Of a stretch of DNA of 64,000 bases, positions 16,439-25,531 are shown piece by piece; within the stretch, counting starts at the first letter, position 1; every line of letters begins with the position of its first letter. A program made the position numbers and the translations under genes. The stretch comes from Limnohabitans sp. 15K (GTDB lineage: Bacteria; Pseudomonadota; Gammaproteobacteria; Burkholderiales; Burkholderiaceae_C), in the NCBI RefSeq assembly GCF_002778285.1, contig NZ_NESM01000003.1, positions 124,001 to 188,000 on the forward strand, in the 5' to 3' direction. Below the pieces are notes generated by a model. The model ran no database searches. It was given only the letters and a program-made list of their open reading frames with translations, and had not been told where the DNA came from.

Positions 16439-17064
16439 CAAACCCGGTGCGCCACGGTGGTCATGACCTTGGCGGCCATTTGCATGACCGACTTAACGGG
16501 GCCCGGCAGCTCCATGGCGCCGGCCTTTTGCGCCATTTGGGCATGGGCCATTTCATCGGCTTTCATTTGCGCCACGATGGCGCGCGATGCGTTGTCCGCT
16601 GCGGGCAACAAATCCATGTGGCTTTGCAAATGGGCTTCGACCTGACGCTCTGTTTCCACCACAAAGCCCAAACTCACCTTGTCCCCGCCCAGCTTGCCAG
16701 CGGCATAGCCAATGACAAAAGCCCCGGCAAACCAAAGTGGGTTGAGCAGGGAAGGTCGACCTTTCAGCTCGTTCAGCCTTTGCTGAGTCCAAGCCAGGTG
16801 GTCGGTCTCTTCACGGCTGGCTTCGGCCAACTGGGCCCGCAAACTTGGGTTTTTGCATGCCAGAGCTTGTCCGGTGTACAGCGCTTGAGCGCACACCTCG
16901 CCCACATGGTTCACGCGCATCAAGGCCACCGACTCTCGCCGCTCGGTCTCTGTGAGTTCAAGTTCTGCCGTGGGGGCCATGGGCGTGGGGCGGCTGGCGC
17001 GGGGCTCGGCAAACAAGGTGCGCAAAGCGCTGTCGGCAGCCAAAATCAGAGCGTGGGTGGACAT
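16438..17064 (-). CDS. coq7: Demethoxyubiquinone hydroxylase (Coq7)
   Basis: 208 residues. The two-helix-pair carboxylate-bridged diiron ligand pattern is present: the Glu in [27 protein letters not shown] and DEMAHAQ. It hydroxylates 2-polyprenyl-3-methyl-6-methoxy-1,4-benzoquinol in ubiquinone biosynthesis as a peripheral membrane enzyme. The start at 17064 (MSTHALIL) gives the usual length; a frame open up to 17550 runs through AT-rich non-coding sequence and is rejected. Confidence 0.94.
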   Translation of the reverse strand: MSTHALILAADSALRTLFAEPRASRPTPMAPTAELELTETERRESVALMRVNHVGEVCAQALYTGQALACKNPSLRAQLAEASREETDHLAWTQQRLNELKGRPSLLNPLWFAGAFVIGYAAGKLGGDKVSLGFVVETERQVEAHLQSHMDLLPAADNASRAIVAQMKADEMAHAQMAQKAGAMELPGPVKSVMQMAAKVMTTVAHRV

Positions 17065-17422
17065 GAAAAGCCTTTGGATAAGCCAACACTTTAATAGAGC
17101 CCTCCCTTTTGTGTCCTCAGCGCCTTCCCAAACACCCCATCCACCCATTCTGTGAATTCGAGCAGTGCCTTCGAAAAATCTTGCAAATTGTTGAATTAAT
17201 TGACAAAAATTAAAAAAATTAAGTACACGCCTGCCAGTAGAGGTTCGATTTGTTGCTTCGATGCAACGAAAATGACCTTTATTCATGGAAATTCTTGGAA
17301 AAGCCATCTTGCTCTGGTGCAATAGCTCAACCTTCCGAATTTGGAGGTTGGCTAAGAGTTCAAACAGATGGTTTTCATTTGATGAATTCAAGGCTCTTTT
17401 TAAAACTTTGGAGAAATTTGCA
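17065..17422 (+). promoter_or_regulatory. 358-base AT-rich intergenic region and porin leader
   Basis: This gap serves divergent coq7 and the first porin. It is much richer in A/T than the neighbours from about 17160 on. A TTGACA hexamer lies at 17200-17205, but I see no well-spaced -10 box. Two stem-loops lie in the probable leader: GTTGC/GCAAC near 17253-17270, and CAACC-TTCC/GGA-GGTTG at 17328-17350 (one bulged base). The porin ribosome site GGAGAAA lies just before 17423. Porin leaders are often targets of small RNAs; that is inference here. Confidence 0.5.
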
Positions 17423-18487
17423 ATGAAAAAAACTCTGATTGCTCTGGCTGCTGTTGCTGCCACAGGCGCTGCTTTCGCACAATCTTCTGTGACCATCTGG
17501 GGCGTTGCTGACGCTGGTGTTACCAAGCAAAGCCAAGGCGGCGTTTCCAAGACTTACTTGTCTTCGTCCGGTTTGTCTTCCAGCCAATTGGGTTTCCGCG
17601 GTACTGAAGACCTCGGCGGCGGCATGTCTGCATCGTTCTGGCTCGAAGCCGGTATGACCGTTGACAACGGTACAGCTGCTGGCGTGGCTTTCCAGCGTCG
17701 TAGCACTTTGGACTTGGCTGGCAGCTTCGGTGCCATCCGTTTGGGTCGTGACTACACACCTAGCTTCTGGAACCACACCATGTACGATCCGTTCGGTACA
17801 TTGGGTTCCGGCGCTGGCTCGAACATCACTTTGGTCGCTCCTGCACAAGCCAACGCTACGACTGCTGCTCGTACCAACAACGGCATCAGCTACCTGTACA
17901 ACTTCGCTGCCAACGGCGCTTCCGTTATGGGCCAGCAAGGCGTGACTGCTCAAGTCACTTACGCTTTGGCTGAAAACCTCTCCACTGCAGTGGCTAACGG
18001 CAAGTACGCTGGCGCACGCGTCGGTTACAACGCTGGTCCTCTGACTTTGGCTGTGGCTACTGCCAAGTCCAACGCTGCTGCAGGCACTGTTGAGTACAAA
18101 GAAACCAACGTCGGCGCTTCTTATGACCTGGGCGTTGCCAACGTGATGGCCAAGTTTGGTACCAACGACTCCAACGTTGCTGGCACCAAGTTCACATGGT
18201 CTTCCATTGGTGCCAAAGTGCCTATGGGCGCTGGTTACATCCCCGTGTCTTACAACACTGTGAAGCAAAACAACGCTGCTGGTTCCACTGGCAACCAGTT
18301 CGCTATCGGTTATGTCCACAACCTGAGCAAGCGTACTGCTGTTTACACAGCCTACTCCAAGATTTCCAACAAGAATGGCGCTGCATACGGCTTCTTGGGT
18401 GGCAACGGTGGTTTCGGCTCCGCTCTGGGTACTGCTACGAACAATGGCGGTACAGGTTTCGACCTCGGCCTGCGTCACGCTTTCTGA
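17423..18487 (+). CDS. Trimeric outer-membrane porin (Gram-negative porin, Burkholderiales type)
   Basis: 354 residues with a typical signal peptide ([19 protein letters not shown]). The mature protein begins [14 protein letters not shown], the standard first strand of Burkholderiales porins. Further family marks are [43 protein letters not shown] (the L3 eyelet region) and a C-terminal LRHAF ending in Phe for BAM recognition. Internal [12 protein letters not shown] is typical. Codon use is biased to preferred codons, suggesting high expression. The ATG at 17423 has a good ribosome site. A paralog follows in tandem. Confidence 0.96.
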   Translation: MKKTLIALAAVAATGAAFAQSSVTIWGVADAGVTKQSQGGVSKTYLSSSGLSSSQLGFRGTEDLGGGMSASFWLEAGMTVDNGTAAGVAFQRRSTLDLAGSFGAIRLGRDYTPSFWNHTMYDPFGTLGSGAGSNITLVAPAQANATTAARTNNGISYLYNFAANGASVMGQQGVTAQVTYALAENLSTAVANGKYAGARVGYNAGPLTLAVATAKSNAAAGTVEYKETNVGASYDLGVANVMAKFGTNDSNVAGTKFTWSSIGAKVPMGAGYIPVSYNTVKQNNAAGSTGNQFAIGYVHNLSKRTAVYTAYSKISNKNGAAYGFLGGNGGFGSALGTATNNGGTGFDLGLRHAF

Positions 18488-18523
18488 TTTGACGCTGGCG
18501 CAAGTCAGCTGAAAATTTGAATC

Positions 18524-18555
18524 AAAACCCACCATGGCAACACGGTGGGTTTTTT
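18524..18555 (+). terminator. Intrinsic terminator after porin 1
   Basis: A 10-bp stem AAAACCCACC / GGTGGGTTTT with a 10-base loop, running into TTTTT. It lies 36 bases after the porin stop. A near copy follows the second porin. Confidence 0.92.
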
Positions 18556-18602
18556 AACAATTGACGTTTTCATTTTTTGAATTCAATCCCCAGGAGTTTC
18601 CT

Positions 18603-19637
18603 TTGAAAAAAATTGCAATGGCTTCCGCAGCCTTGTTGGCCTTGGTCAACGCTCAAGCCCAATCGACAGTGACCGTCTTCGGCGTGGCCGACGTCGGCTA
18701 CGTTCACACCAGCGCTTCGGGTGTTTCTAAAAACCAGTTGGCTTCGGATGGCAACACATCCAGCCGTTTGGGTTTCCGTGGCACCGAAGACCTCGGTGGT
18801 GGCTTGATGGCCAGCTTCTGGCTTGAAGGCGCTTTTTCTGCTGACGCCCCCGGTACGCTGTCTTTGGCTCGCCGCTCCACAGTGGAGTTGAAGGGTTCGT
18901 TCGGTGAAATTCGTCTGGGCCGCGATTACGTGCCCACCTTCACCAGCTTGACCGTGGCCCACCATCCTTTTGGCACCAACGGCTTGGGCAACGCAGGTCA
19001 GATGTTCTATCCAGTGGCTGCTGGTGGCACCACTTCCAGCACCCATGTTCGCTCGAACAACGGCATCAACTACTTCACGCCAACTGTGGGTGGCTTTCAA
19101 GCCAACTTGATGTATGCCTACGGCGAGAAAAACAGCAACGTCGGCGTCACTAAAAATGACGACACCTATTTCGGTGGTCGTGTTTCCTATGGCAATGGCC
19201 CTCTGAACTTGGCTTACGCCACAGGCAAGACCCAATACGCCACTGGCGATTACACACAAAGCAACTTTGCCGCCAACTACCAGATGGGCCCAGCCAAGCT
19301 GATGTTCCTGTGGGGCGAAAACAAAGTCGGCGCGACCAAGACCACCAGCACCCTGATCGGTACACAGTACAAAGTGTCTGATGCTGGCGAAGTCCGCGCA
19401 AGCTACACAGCTTTGAAGGCTGCTGGCTTTGCTGCTGGCTCGGATGTGGGTGATGCTTCACAAGTGACCATCGGTTACGTGCACAACCTGTCCAAGCGCA
19501 CCGCCTTGTACACCAACTACTCTGTGGTGGACAACAAAGGTGTTGGCAAGAAATTTGTGGTGGGTGACGGCAATGGCGTCACGACCGCAGGTGGCAACAG
19601 CACCGGTTACCAGTTTGGCGTTCGCCACTCCTTCTAA
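18603..19637 (+). CDS. Second trimeric porin, probable TTG start
   Basis: 344 residues, paralog of the preceding porin: signal peptide MKKIAMASAALLALVNAQA, mature start [66 protein letters not shown] and C-terminal GVRHSF. The TTG at 18603 lies 6 bases after a clear AGGAG (18592-18596) and gives a normal MKK signal start; the next ATG (18618) would delete the basic n-region and sit too far from the ribosome site. A longer frame from 18561 would run through the AGGAG ribosome site. Confidence 0.94.
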   Translation: MKKIAMASAALLALVNAQAQSTVTVFGVADVGYVHTSASGVSKNQLASDGNTSSRLGFRGTEDLGGGLMASFWLEGAFSADAPGTLSLARRSTVELKGSFGEIRLGRDYVPTFTSLTVAHHPFGTNGLGNAGQMFYPVAAGGTTSSTHVRSNNGINYFTPTVGGFQANLMYAYGEKNSNVGVTKNDDTYFGGRVSYGNGPLNLAYATGKTQYATGDYTQSNFAANYQMGPAKLMFLWGENKVGATKTTSTLIGTQYKVSDAGEVRASYTALKAAGFAAGSDVGDASQVTIGYVHNLSKRTALYTNYSVVDNKGVGKKFVVGDGNGVTTAGGNSTGYQFGVRHSF

Positions 19638-19678
19638 TGCGATGCTGGTGCAAGCCAGCGGACCGTTTTAAGACCCCG

Positions 19679-19707
19679 ACCCACCATGGCGACATGGTGG
19701 GTTTTTT
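19679..19707 (+). terminator. Intrinsic terminator after porin 2
   Basis: A 10-bp stem ACCCACCATG / CATGGTGGGT with a GCGA (GNRA) tetraloop, running into TTTTT. It resembles the terminator after porin 1, consistent with tandem duplication of the gene with its 3' region. Confidence 0.92.
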
Positions 19708-19738
19708 CATTTTTTTGAAAATCTCACAAGGGCTCTCC

Positions 19739-20491
19739 ATGTATTTCACCCGACGACTTGTGTTCTTGCTTTGGATTTTTTGTTCCCAAGCGATGGCCGC
19801 GCCTGATTTCCCGCAACGCATCTTGTTTGTCGGCAACAGCTATTTTTATTACAACAACAGCTTGCACAACCATTTGCGTGGTTTTGTGGAGGCGACGCCA
19901 AAGCACAAGTCTCACCCGTTGGCTTACAAGTCCGCGACGATTGGTGGCTCCAGCCTGGACCACCACCCCATTGAATGGTTGACGGCGCCGGGTCAGATCG
20001 GTGTCAAAGAACCATTTGAATGGGTGGTCTTGGCGGGCAACAGTGCCGATGCACTGAAAGACGCAACACGTCAAAAATTCAGCGAGACCGTGCGCCAACA
20101 CCACAAAGTCATCCAATCACGCGGTGGCAAAACAGCGCTTTACATGACACATGCCTACGTGGCGCCTCACAAGCAGGCGTCCCCTGAAAACATGGCCAAA
20201 ATTGTGGACATGTTCAACGCGGTCGGGCGTGAGGTGGGGGCCAAGGTCATTCCGGTGGGCTTGGCTTTTGAGATGTCTTACAAACGGCGTCCCGATTTGC
20301 GATTGCACGACGAGTACGACGGCAGTCACCCCTCTTTGGCAGGCACCTATTTGGCCGCCGCGGTCGTTTATGCCACGCTTTATGAGGCCACCCCGGTTGG
20401 CAGTGCCTACAACTACAACGGGAAATTGCCCGCTGAGGTTTGCCAGTATTTGCAGCAAGTGGCGTGGGACGTGGTGTCGGCGCAGCGCTGA
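19739..20491 (+). CDS. Exported SGNH/GDSL-like hydrolase
   Basis: 250 residues with a signal peptide (MYFTRRLVFLLWIFCSQAMA). Block I is ILFVGNSYFYYNN, with the nucleophile Ser in GNS, and block V is DEYDGSHPSLAG, with the catalytic Asp and His. The family covers esterases and lipases and some acyl-polysaccharide deacetylases; the substrate is unknown. It starts 32 bases after the porin terminator and is separately expressed or served by read-through. It converges on glpK. Confidence 0.83.
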   Translation: MYFTRRLVFLLWIFCSQAMAAPDFPQRILFVGNSYFYYNNSLHNHLRGFVEATPKHKSHPLAYKSATIGGSSLDHHPIEWLTAPGQIGVKEPFEWVVLAGNSADALKDATRQKFSETVRQHHKVIQSRGGKTALYMTHAYVAPHKQASPENMAKIVDMFNAVGREVGAKVIPVGLAFEMSYKRRPDLRLHDEYDGSHPSLAGTYLAAAVVYATLYEATPVGSAYNYNGKLPAEVCQYLQQVAWDVVSAQR

Positions 20492-20506
20492 ACAGCCCAG
20501 CACATT

Positions 20507-22012
20507 TCAGCTGCGCTGAACGGCGGCATCCCAAGCCGCCAGTTTGGCCTGGGCTTGGTCTCGGCTCCATTGCGGCTCAAAAATGCGTTCGGTCGCCAAG
20601 CGCTCGCGCAATTCACCAGGGTGTTTGAAAACCCCTTGCTGCAGCCCCACCAGCAAGGCCGCACCCAAGGCGGTGGTCTCTGTCGTTTGAGGCCGGATCA
20701 CAGGCAAGCCCATCAGGTCAGCTTGCAGTTGCATCAGTAGGTTGTTGGTGCAAGCCCCACCGTCCACTCGCAGGGCGGACACCTGCAAATGGTTCAAATG
20801 TCGGGCGTCTTTTTGCATCGCTTGCAGCAACACCGTGCTTTGCAGGGCGATGCTTTCGAGGGCTGCGCGGGCGATGTGTGCCACCGTGCTGCCACGCGTC
20901 AGGCCTTGAATGCTGCCGCGTGCGTGGGGCAGCCAATAGGGTGCACCCAAGCCTGCAAAAGCGGGCACCAGCACCACGCCCTCGCTGCCGTTGACGCTTG
21001 CGGCCAGGGCTTCGACCTCGCTGCTATGCGCAATGGCTTTGAGGCCATCGCGCAGCCACTGCACCACCGCACCGCCAATGAACACGCTGCCTTCGAGGGC
21101 GTAATCGATGGGGGTTTGTGCTTGTAACTGTGCTGCGCAGGTGGTGATCAGGCCGCTGTCGCTTTGCAGCGCCACAGACCCGGTGTGCATGAGCATGAAG
21201 CAACCCGTGCCGTAGGTGTTTTTGACATCGCCCGCTTGCAAACAAGCTTGGCCCAGCAAGGCCGATTGCTGGTCGCCCGCCACACCGCCAATCACAGGCC
21301 TCACGCCTTCGCCCAAAAGGCCGTTTTGCACCTGGCCAAATTCGGACACCGAGGCCTGCACTTGCGGCAAAACCGTGCGGGGAATATCGAACAGAGCCAA
21401 CAATTCGTCATCCCACTGTCCGGTGTGGATGTTGAGCAGCAAGGTGCGGCTGGCGTTGCTGATGTCAGTGATATGGCTTTGCCCGCCGGTCAGCTGCCAA
21501 ATCAGCCAAGTGTCCACCGTGCCAAAGGCCAGCTCGCCCGCCAAGGCTTGTGCGCGTGCGCCGGGAATGTTGTCCAGCAGCCAGCGCAGTTTGGTGGCCG
21601 AAAAATAAGGGTCCAGCCGCAAACCTGTGCGCTGCTGCACCAGTGGCTCCAAGCCTTGGTCGCGCCACTGCTGGCACAGCGATTCGGTGCGCCGGTCTTG
21701 CCAAACGATGGCGTTGTGCAGCGGCAGCCCGGTGCGGCGGTTCCACAGCAAAGTGGTTTCGCGCTGGTTGGTGATGCCCACACCGCGAATGTCAGAGGGC
21801 TTCAGGCCGCATTGGGCCAAAACCTGTTGCGCCGTATCGCGTTGGCTGTGCCAGATGGCCATCGGGTCGTGCTCGACCCAGCCCGGCTGCGGAAAAATTT
21901 GTGGAAATTCTTGCTGCGCGGCACCCACGATGCCACCGCGGTCGTCAAACACGATGGCTCGGGAGCTGGAGGTGCCTTGGTCAAGCGCCAGCAGGTAAAT
22001 GGGGTGTGTCAT
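20507..22012 (-). CDS. glpK: Glycerol kinase
   Basis: 501 residues (E. coli enzyme 502). FGGY-kinase features: [17 protein letters not shown] at the N-terminus, [17 protein letters not shown], the FGGY-like [12 protein letters not shown] segment and the C-terminal [21 protein letters not shown]. It phosphorylates glycerol to sn-glycerol-3-phosphate. The start at 22012 ([10 protein letters not shown]) is preferred; a longer frame to 22084 would overlap glpD. glpD is divergent, with 31 bases between start codons. Confidence 0.96.
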   Translation of the reverse strand: MTHPIYLLALDQGTSSSRAIVFDDRGGIVGAAQQEFPQIFPQPGWVEHDPMAIWHSQRDTAQQVLAQCGLKPSDIRGVGITNQRETTLLWNRRTGLPLHNAIVWQDRRTESLCQQWRDQGLEPLVQQRTGLRLDPYFSATKLRWLLDNIPGARAQALAGELAFGTVDTWLIWQLTGGQSHITDISNASRTLLLNIHTGQWDDELLALFDIPRTVLPQVQASVSEFGQVQNGLLGEGVRPVIGGVAGDQQSALLGQACLQAGDVKNTYGTGCFMLMHTGSVALQSDSGLITTCAAQLQAQTPIDYALEGSVFIGGAVVQWLRDGLKAIAHSSEVEALAASVNGSEGVVLVPAFAGLGAPYWLPHARGSIQGLTRGSTVAHIARAALESIALQSTVLLQAMQKDARHLNHLQVSALRVDGGACTNNLLMQLQADLMGLPVIRPQTTETTALGAALLVGLQQGVFKHPGELRERLATERIFEPQWSRDQAQAKLAAWDAAVQRS

Positions 22013-22043
22013 GCCCAGATCATAGGGGCGGTAGACTGGCTGC

Positions 22044-23603
22044 ATGACGATTCGACCTGATCTTTCAGCTTGGACCCCGGCCACTTGCGATGTGCTGGTG
22101 ATCGGCGGTGGCGCGACCGGCTTGGGTGTGGCGGTTCAGGCTGCGCTGGAGGGGCGCAGCGTGGTGTTGGTCGAGGCGCGAGATTTTGCGAGTGGCACCT
22201 CGTCACGCTCGACCAAGCTTCTGCATGGGGGTGTGCGTTATTTGGCGCAGGGTCACATTCGGCTGGTGCGCGAGGCGCTGCGCGAGCGGGCCATTGTGCT
22301 GGGCTTGGCACCTCATTTGGCGCAGCCCTTGCCCTTTGTGGTGCACGAACGGCGTTGGGTGTCTTGGGCCGTGACCGCTGTGGGCCTCAAGCTTTACCAA
22401 TGGATGGCTGGCCGTTTGAGTTTGGGCCCCACAGAAGTCATCAGCCAGCAGGGCATGAATGCGATCGCCCCTGTGCTGCCCGGCACAGTGGCCGGTGTGC
22501 GTTATTGGGATGGCCAGTTTGAAGATGCCCGCTTGGCACTGGCACTGGCCCAAACAGCCCAGGCTGCAGGGGCGCAGGTGCGCAACCATGTGCGTGTGGT
22601 GGGACTGGTGCAGCAAGGCGGCGCTTGGCAAGTGGGCTTGCAAGACGCATGGACCGGCCAGACCGCCACGCTCCATGCCAACTGTGTGGTGAACGCCACT
22701 GGGGTGTGGGTGGACGCGATGCGGCAACTGGCTTTGGCTGCAGTCGAAGCCCCAAAGACCTTGCAGGCCTTGGTCAAGCCCAGCCAAGGCGTGCATTGGG
22801 TGATTGACCGTGCCTTGCTGCCCATCCAAGAAGCCGTGTTGGTGCCGCACACCTCCGACGGCCGTGTGCTGTTTGCTGTGCCGTGGTTGGGCTCTACGGT
22901 GATTGGCACCACCGACACGCCGCGCCACGATGCGCCCCTGGAGCCGCGCCCCATGGCCGAAGAATTGGCTTTTTTGCTGAGCGAGACCGAGCGTGCTTTG
23001 GGCGTACGCTTGCGGGCCCAAGATGTGAAAAGCGTTTGGGTGGGTTTGCGGCCTTTGGTGAACGGGGGGTCTTCAGGTGCCACGGCGCAAATTTCGCGAG
23101 AACACCTGATCGCCCGAGAAGCCCCAGGCTTCGTCACGGTGACCGGCGGCAAATGGACCACTTACCGCAGCATGGCGCAAGAGGTGATGGCCGCTTTGGC
23201 TGGCGATTTACCCGTGCCCGAACGCCAGGCCCACACCCAGCGCCACACGCTGTTTGGCGCACCCCAGCCCGGTGCCCAGCCTGTGAGTTTGCGCGATGCC
23301 CCCGGCCTGCACCTCTTGGGCTCGCAAGCGGCCAAAGTGGCGCATGCACCAGGTTCAGAAGAGTCTTTGGGATTGGGCTTGACGGCGGCTGTGGTGCGTC
23401 ACGCCGCGCAATCGGAATGGGCTATCACGGTCGAAGACATGCTGGCCCGCCGTTGGCGCGTGCTGTTTTTGGATGCCCGCTTGGCCGCCCGCATGGCGCC
23501 CCGCGTGGCCGAGTTGCTGCAGCAAGAAACCGGGATCGACCCGGCACTGCCCGCATTTTTGGCCTTGTGCGAGCAATACCAGTTGCCTGCGTCTTATTGC
23601 TGA
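22044..23603 (+). CDS. glpD: Aerobic glycerol-3-phosphate dehydrogenase
   Basis: 519 residues. The N-terminal FAD-binding motif is [26 protein letters not shown], followed by the DAO-family stretch [41 protein letters not shown] and [13 protein letters not shown]. It oxidises sn-glycerol-3-phosphate to DHAP at the inner membrane and passes electrons to quinone. With glpK it forms a glycerol-use pair. No glpF or glpR is present in the window. The 3' end overlaps the convergent Bug gene by 10 bases. Confidence 0.96.
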   Translation: MTIRPDLSAWTPATCDVLVIGGGATGLGVAVQAALEGRSVVLVEARDFASGTSSRSTKLLHGGVRYLAQGHIRLVREALRERAIVLGLAPHLAQPLPFVVHERRWVSWAVTAVGLKLYQWMAGRLSLGPTEVISQQGMNAIAPVLPGTVAGVRYWDGQFEDARLALALAQTAQAAGAQVRNHVRVVGLVQQGGAWQVGLQDAWTGQTATLHANCVVNATGVWVDAMRQLALAAVEAPKTLQALVKPSQGVHWVIDRALLPIQEAVLVPHTSDGRVLFAVPWLGSTVIGTTDTPRHDAPLEPRPMAEELAFLLSETERALGVRLRAQDVKSVWVGLRPLVNGGSSGATAQISREHLIAREAPGFVTVTGGKWTTYRSMAQEVMAALAGDLPVPERQAHTQRHTLFGAPQPGAQPVSLRDAPGLHLLGSQAAKVAHAPGSEESLGLGLTAAVVRHAAQSEWAITVEDMLARRWRVLFLDARLAARMAPRVAELLQQETGIDPALPAFLALCEQYQLPASYC

Positions 23604-24568
23604 GGGATGCCCGCCTTCTGAATGACTTCGCTCCAGCGCTTGATGTCTGCGTCCAGCCACTGGGCCAGTTGTGCGGGCGTGCTGGCCTTGGCCTCGACGT
23701 TGAAACCTGCCAGCCGTTGCACCATGTCGGGCGCTGCCAGCACCTTGGCCACTTCGACGCTCAATTTGTCGACCACAGCTTTGGGCGTTTTGCTGGGGGC
23801 TGCCAAGGCGTTCCAGGACGACACATCAAAGTTGCTCAGGCCCGGCAGTTCGCGCACCACGGGCACTTGGGGCAGGTCTTTGGGGCGTGACGCACCCATG
23901 ACCCCCAGCAAACGCACCGCTTTGGCGTTGATTTGCGGTTTGAGCGGGCCCAAAATTTCCACCGCCGCATCGATTTGACCTCCGCGCAAAGCGTTGATGA
24001 CGGCAGGCGTGCCGTTGTAGGGAATGATTTGGCTGATCAAGTTGGCTTGCGATCTGAACAACTCGCCTGCCAAATGCTGCGTGCTGCCGATGTTGATGGT
24101 GCCGATGTTCAGTTGTCCAGGGTGGGCGCGGCCAAAGTTCACCAAATCGGCCAAGGTTTTGTGGGGTGAAGACTCCGGGACCACGATGGCGATGTCAAAC
24201 AAACCGAGCAAAGAAACCGGCGCAAAGTCAGTGCGCGGATTGAAGGGCAGCGACTTGAACAGACCTGCACTCACGGCTGTGCCGTTGGACATCAGCAGCA
24301 GCGTGTACCCATCGGGCGCGGCTTTGGCCACCAATTCGCCCGCGACGATGCCGCCTGCGCCGGGCCGGTTGTCAATGACCACGGGCTGCCCCAAGTTCTC
24401 GGAAAGCTTTTGGGCCACAGCGCGTGCGGTCAAGTCGGCCACACCGCCAGCGCCAAAGGGCACCACGATGCGCAGGGGTTTAGATGGGAAAGTGGCTTGC
24501 GCGTGCGCCCATGTCAGGGGCAGTGCGCTCAGTGCCAAGGACTGCAGCAATTGACGGCGATGGAACAT
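23594..24568 (-). CDS. Bug-type TTT periplasmic binding protein (orphan)
   Basis: 324 residues with a signal peptide (MFHRRQLLQSLALSALPLTWAHA). Family marks are PLRIVVPFGAGGVADLTARAVAQKL, VVIDNRPGAGG, GYTLLLMSNG, NIGSTQHLAGELF and IPYNGTPAVINALRGGQID, typical of Bordetella Bug proteins (TctC-like). It would bind a carboxylate or related small metabolite in the periplasm. No TctA/TctB gene is adjacent, so its partner is elsewhere or it acts alone. Its 3' end overlaps glpD. Confidence 0.93.
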   Translation of the reverse strand: MFHRRQLLQSLALSALPLTWAHAQATFPSKPLRIVVPFGAGGVADLTARAVAQKLSENLGQPVVIDNRPGAGGIVAGELVAKAAPDGYTLLLMSNGTAVSAGLFKSLPFNPRTDFAPVSLLGLFDIAIVVPESSPHKTLADLVNFGRAHPGQLNIGTINIGSTQHLAGELFRSQANLISQIIPYNGTPAVINALRGGQIDAAVEILGPLKPQINAKAVRLLGVMGASRPKDLPQVPVVRELPGLSNFDVSSWNALAAPSKTPKAVVDKLSVEVAKVLAAPDMVQRLAGFNVEAKASTPAQLAQWLDADIKRWSEVIQKAGIPQQ

Positions 24569-24665
24569 GGCGATGCATCCAAAATGAATAAATCAATAAA
24601 TGGGTCAGAATCTACAAGATTGAGGGCTAGCCACATTGTCTTGCATACGCACTGAAAGGTCATTC

Positions 24666-25412
24666 ATGGTTTTTGCTGGTTCGTGGTTCCGGGTTTGCTT
24701 GGCGTGCAGTTTTTTGCTGACGGTCATGGGCTGTGCGAGCGTCAACACGCCAACCGCCCTGGTGGTCTCTCGGCCAGCGCAGGGCCCATTGTTGTTCACA
24801 CCCAAGGACCATGTGCAATGGGAAGCCGTGGCCTTGCCGGGCAAGTTGCGCACCGCGTTCAAGCTTGACAAGCGCGACCAACGCCCAGCCTTGCTGGCCG
24901 ATGCCCAATCGTCGGCCAGCATGTTGCGCCAGCGCCTGAACGTGCCCGCTGACCAGCTGGGGCGTCTGCAGTTTCAATGGCAAATTGAGGGTTTGATTGC
25001 GCAAGCCGACATGGGCGATCGCGAGAGCGAAGACTCGCCTGTGCGTTTGATTTTGGCTTTTGAGGGCGACCGCAGCCGGTTTTCGGCCAAAAACACCCTG
25101 CTCAGTGACCTGACCGAGGCCCTCACGGGCGAGCCCTTGCCCTATGCCACGCTCATGTATGTGTGGTGCAACCACCGCGCAGTGGAGACGGTCATCGTCA
25201 ATCCGCGCACCGACCGCGTGCGCAAGCTGGTGGTGGAGTCCGGCCCCCTGCATGTGAAGCAATGGCGTCATTACCAGCGCGACGTGCGGGCTGATTTCGA
25301 GAAGGCGTTTGGCGAGCCTCCCGGAGCCTTGGTGGGCATGGCCATCATGACCGACACCGACAACACACGCAGCCACATTCGGGCGTGGTACGGAGACATT
25401 CAGCTCGATTGA
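24666..25412 (+). CDS. DUF3047 family probable lipoprotein
   Basis: 248 residues. The N-terminus has a signal-like hydrophobic run ending FLLTVMGC, so Cys may be lipidated (the lipobox is imperfect). The rest matches the DUF3047 layout: FQWQIEG, RLILAFEGDRSR, YVWCNHR, a basic-acidic LVVESGPLHVKQWRHYQRDVRADF and GMAIMTDTDNT. The function is unknown; the fold may bind carbohydrate. It starts at ATG24666; an upstream start at 24636 is possible but adds an unlikely prefix. It is divergent from the Bug gene. Confidence 0.78.
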   Translation: MVFAGSWFRVCLACSFLLTVMGCASVNTPTALVVSRPAQGPLLFTPKDHVQWEAVALPGKLRTAFKLDKRDQRPALLADAQSSASMLRQRLNVPADQLGRLQFQWQIEGLIAQADMGDRESEDSPVRLILAFEGDRSRFSAKNTLLSDLTEALTGEPLPYATLMYVWCNHRAVETVIVNPRTDRVRKLVVESGPLHVKQWRHYQRDVRADFEKAFGEPPGALVGMAIMTDTDNTRSHIRAWYGDIQLD

Positions 25413-25415
25413 GCG

Positions 25416-25434
25416 GCGCACCAGTCTTGTGCGC
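25416..25434 (+). terminator. Stem-loop after the DUF3047 gene
   Basis: A perfect 6-bp GC-rich stem GCGCAC / GTGCGC with a CAGTCTT loop, 3 bases after the stop. No T-run follows. It is a candidate terminator or 3'-end stabiliser. Confidence 0.4.
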
Positions 25435-25531
25435 GACACCCGATTTGGGGGAATTCCCTCTCCCCGAGACGGGTCTGAATGTTGCATAGTGTTGACCTTG
25501 ATACGGCAAAAACCTTGACCGGGAAATTTTG

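Noticed and set aside
17065..17550. Upstream extension of coq7 on the minus strand.
   Set aside because: It would cross the AT-rich porin leader and the porin start; the Coq7 family length fits the start at 17064.
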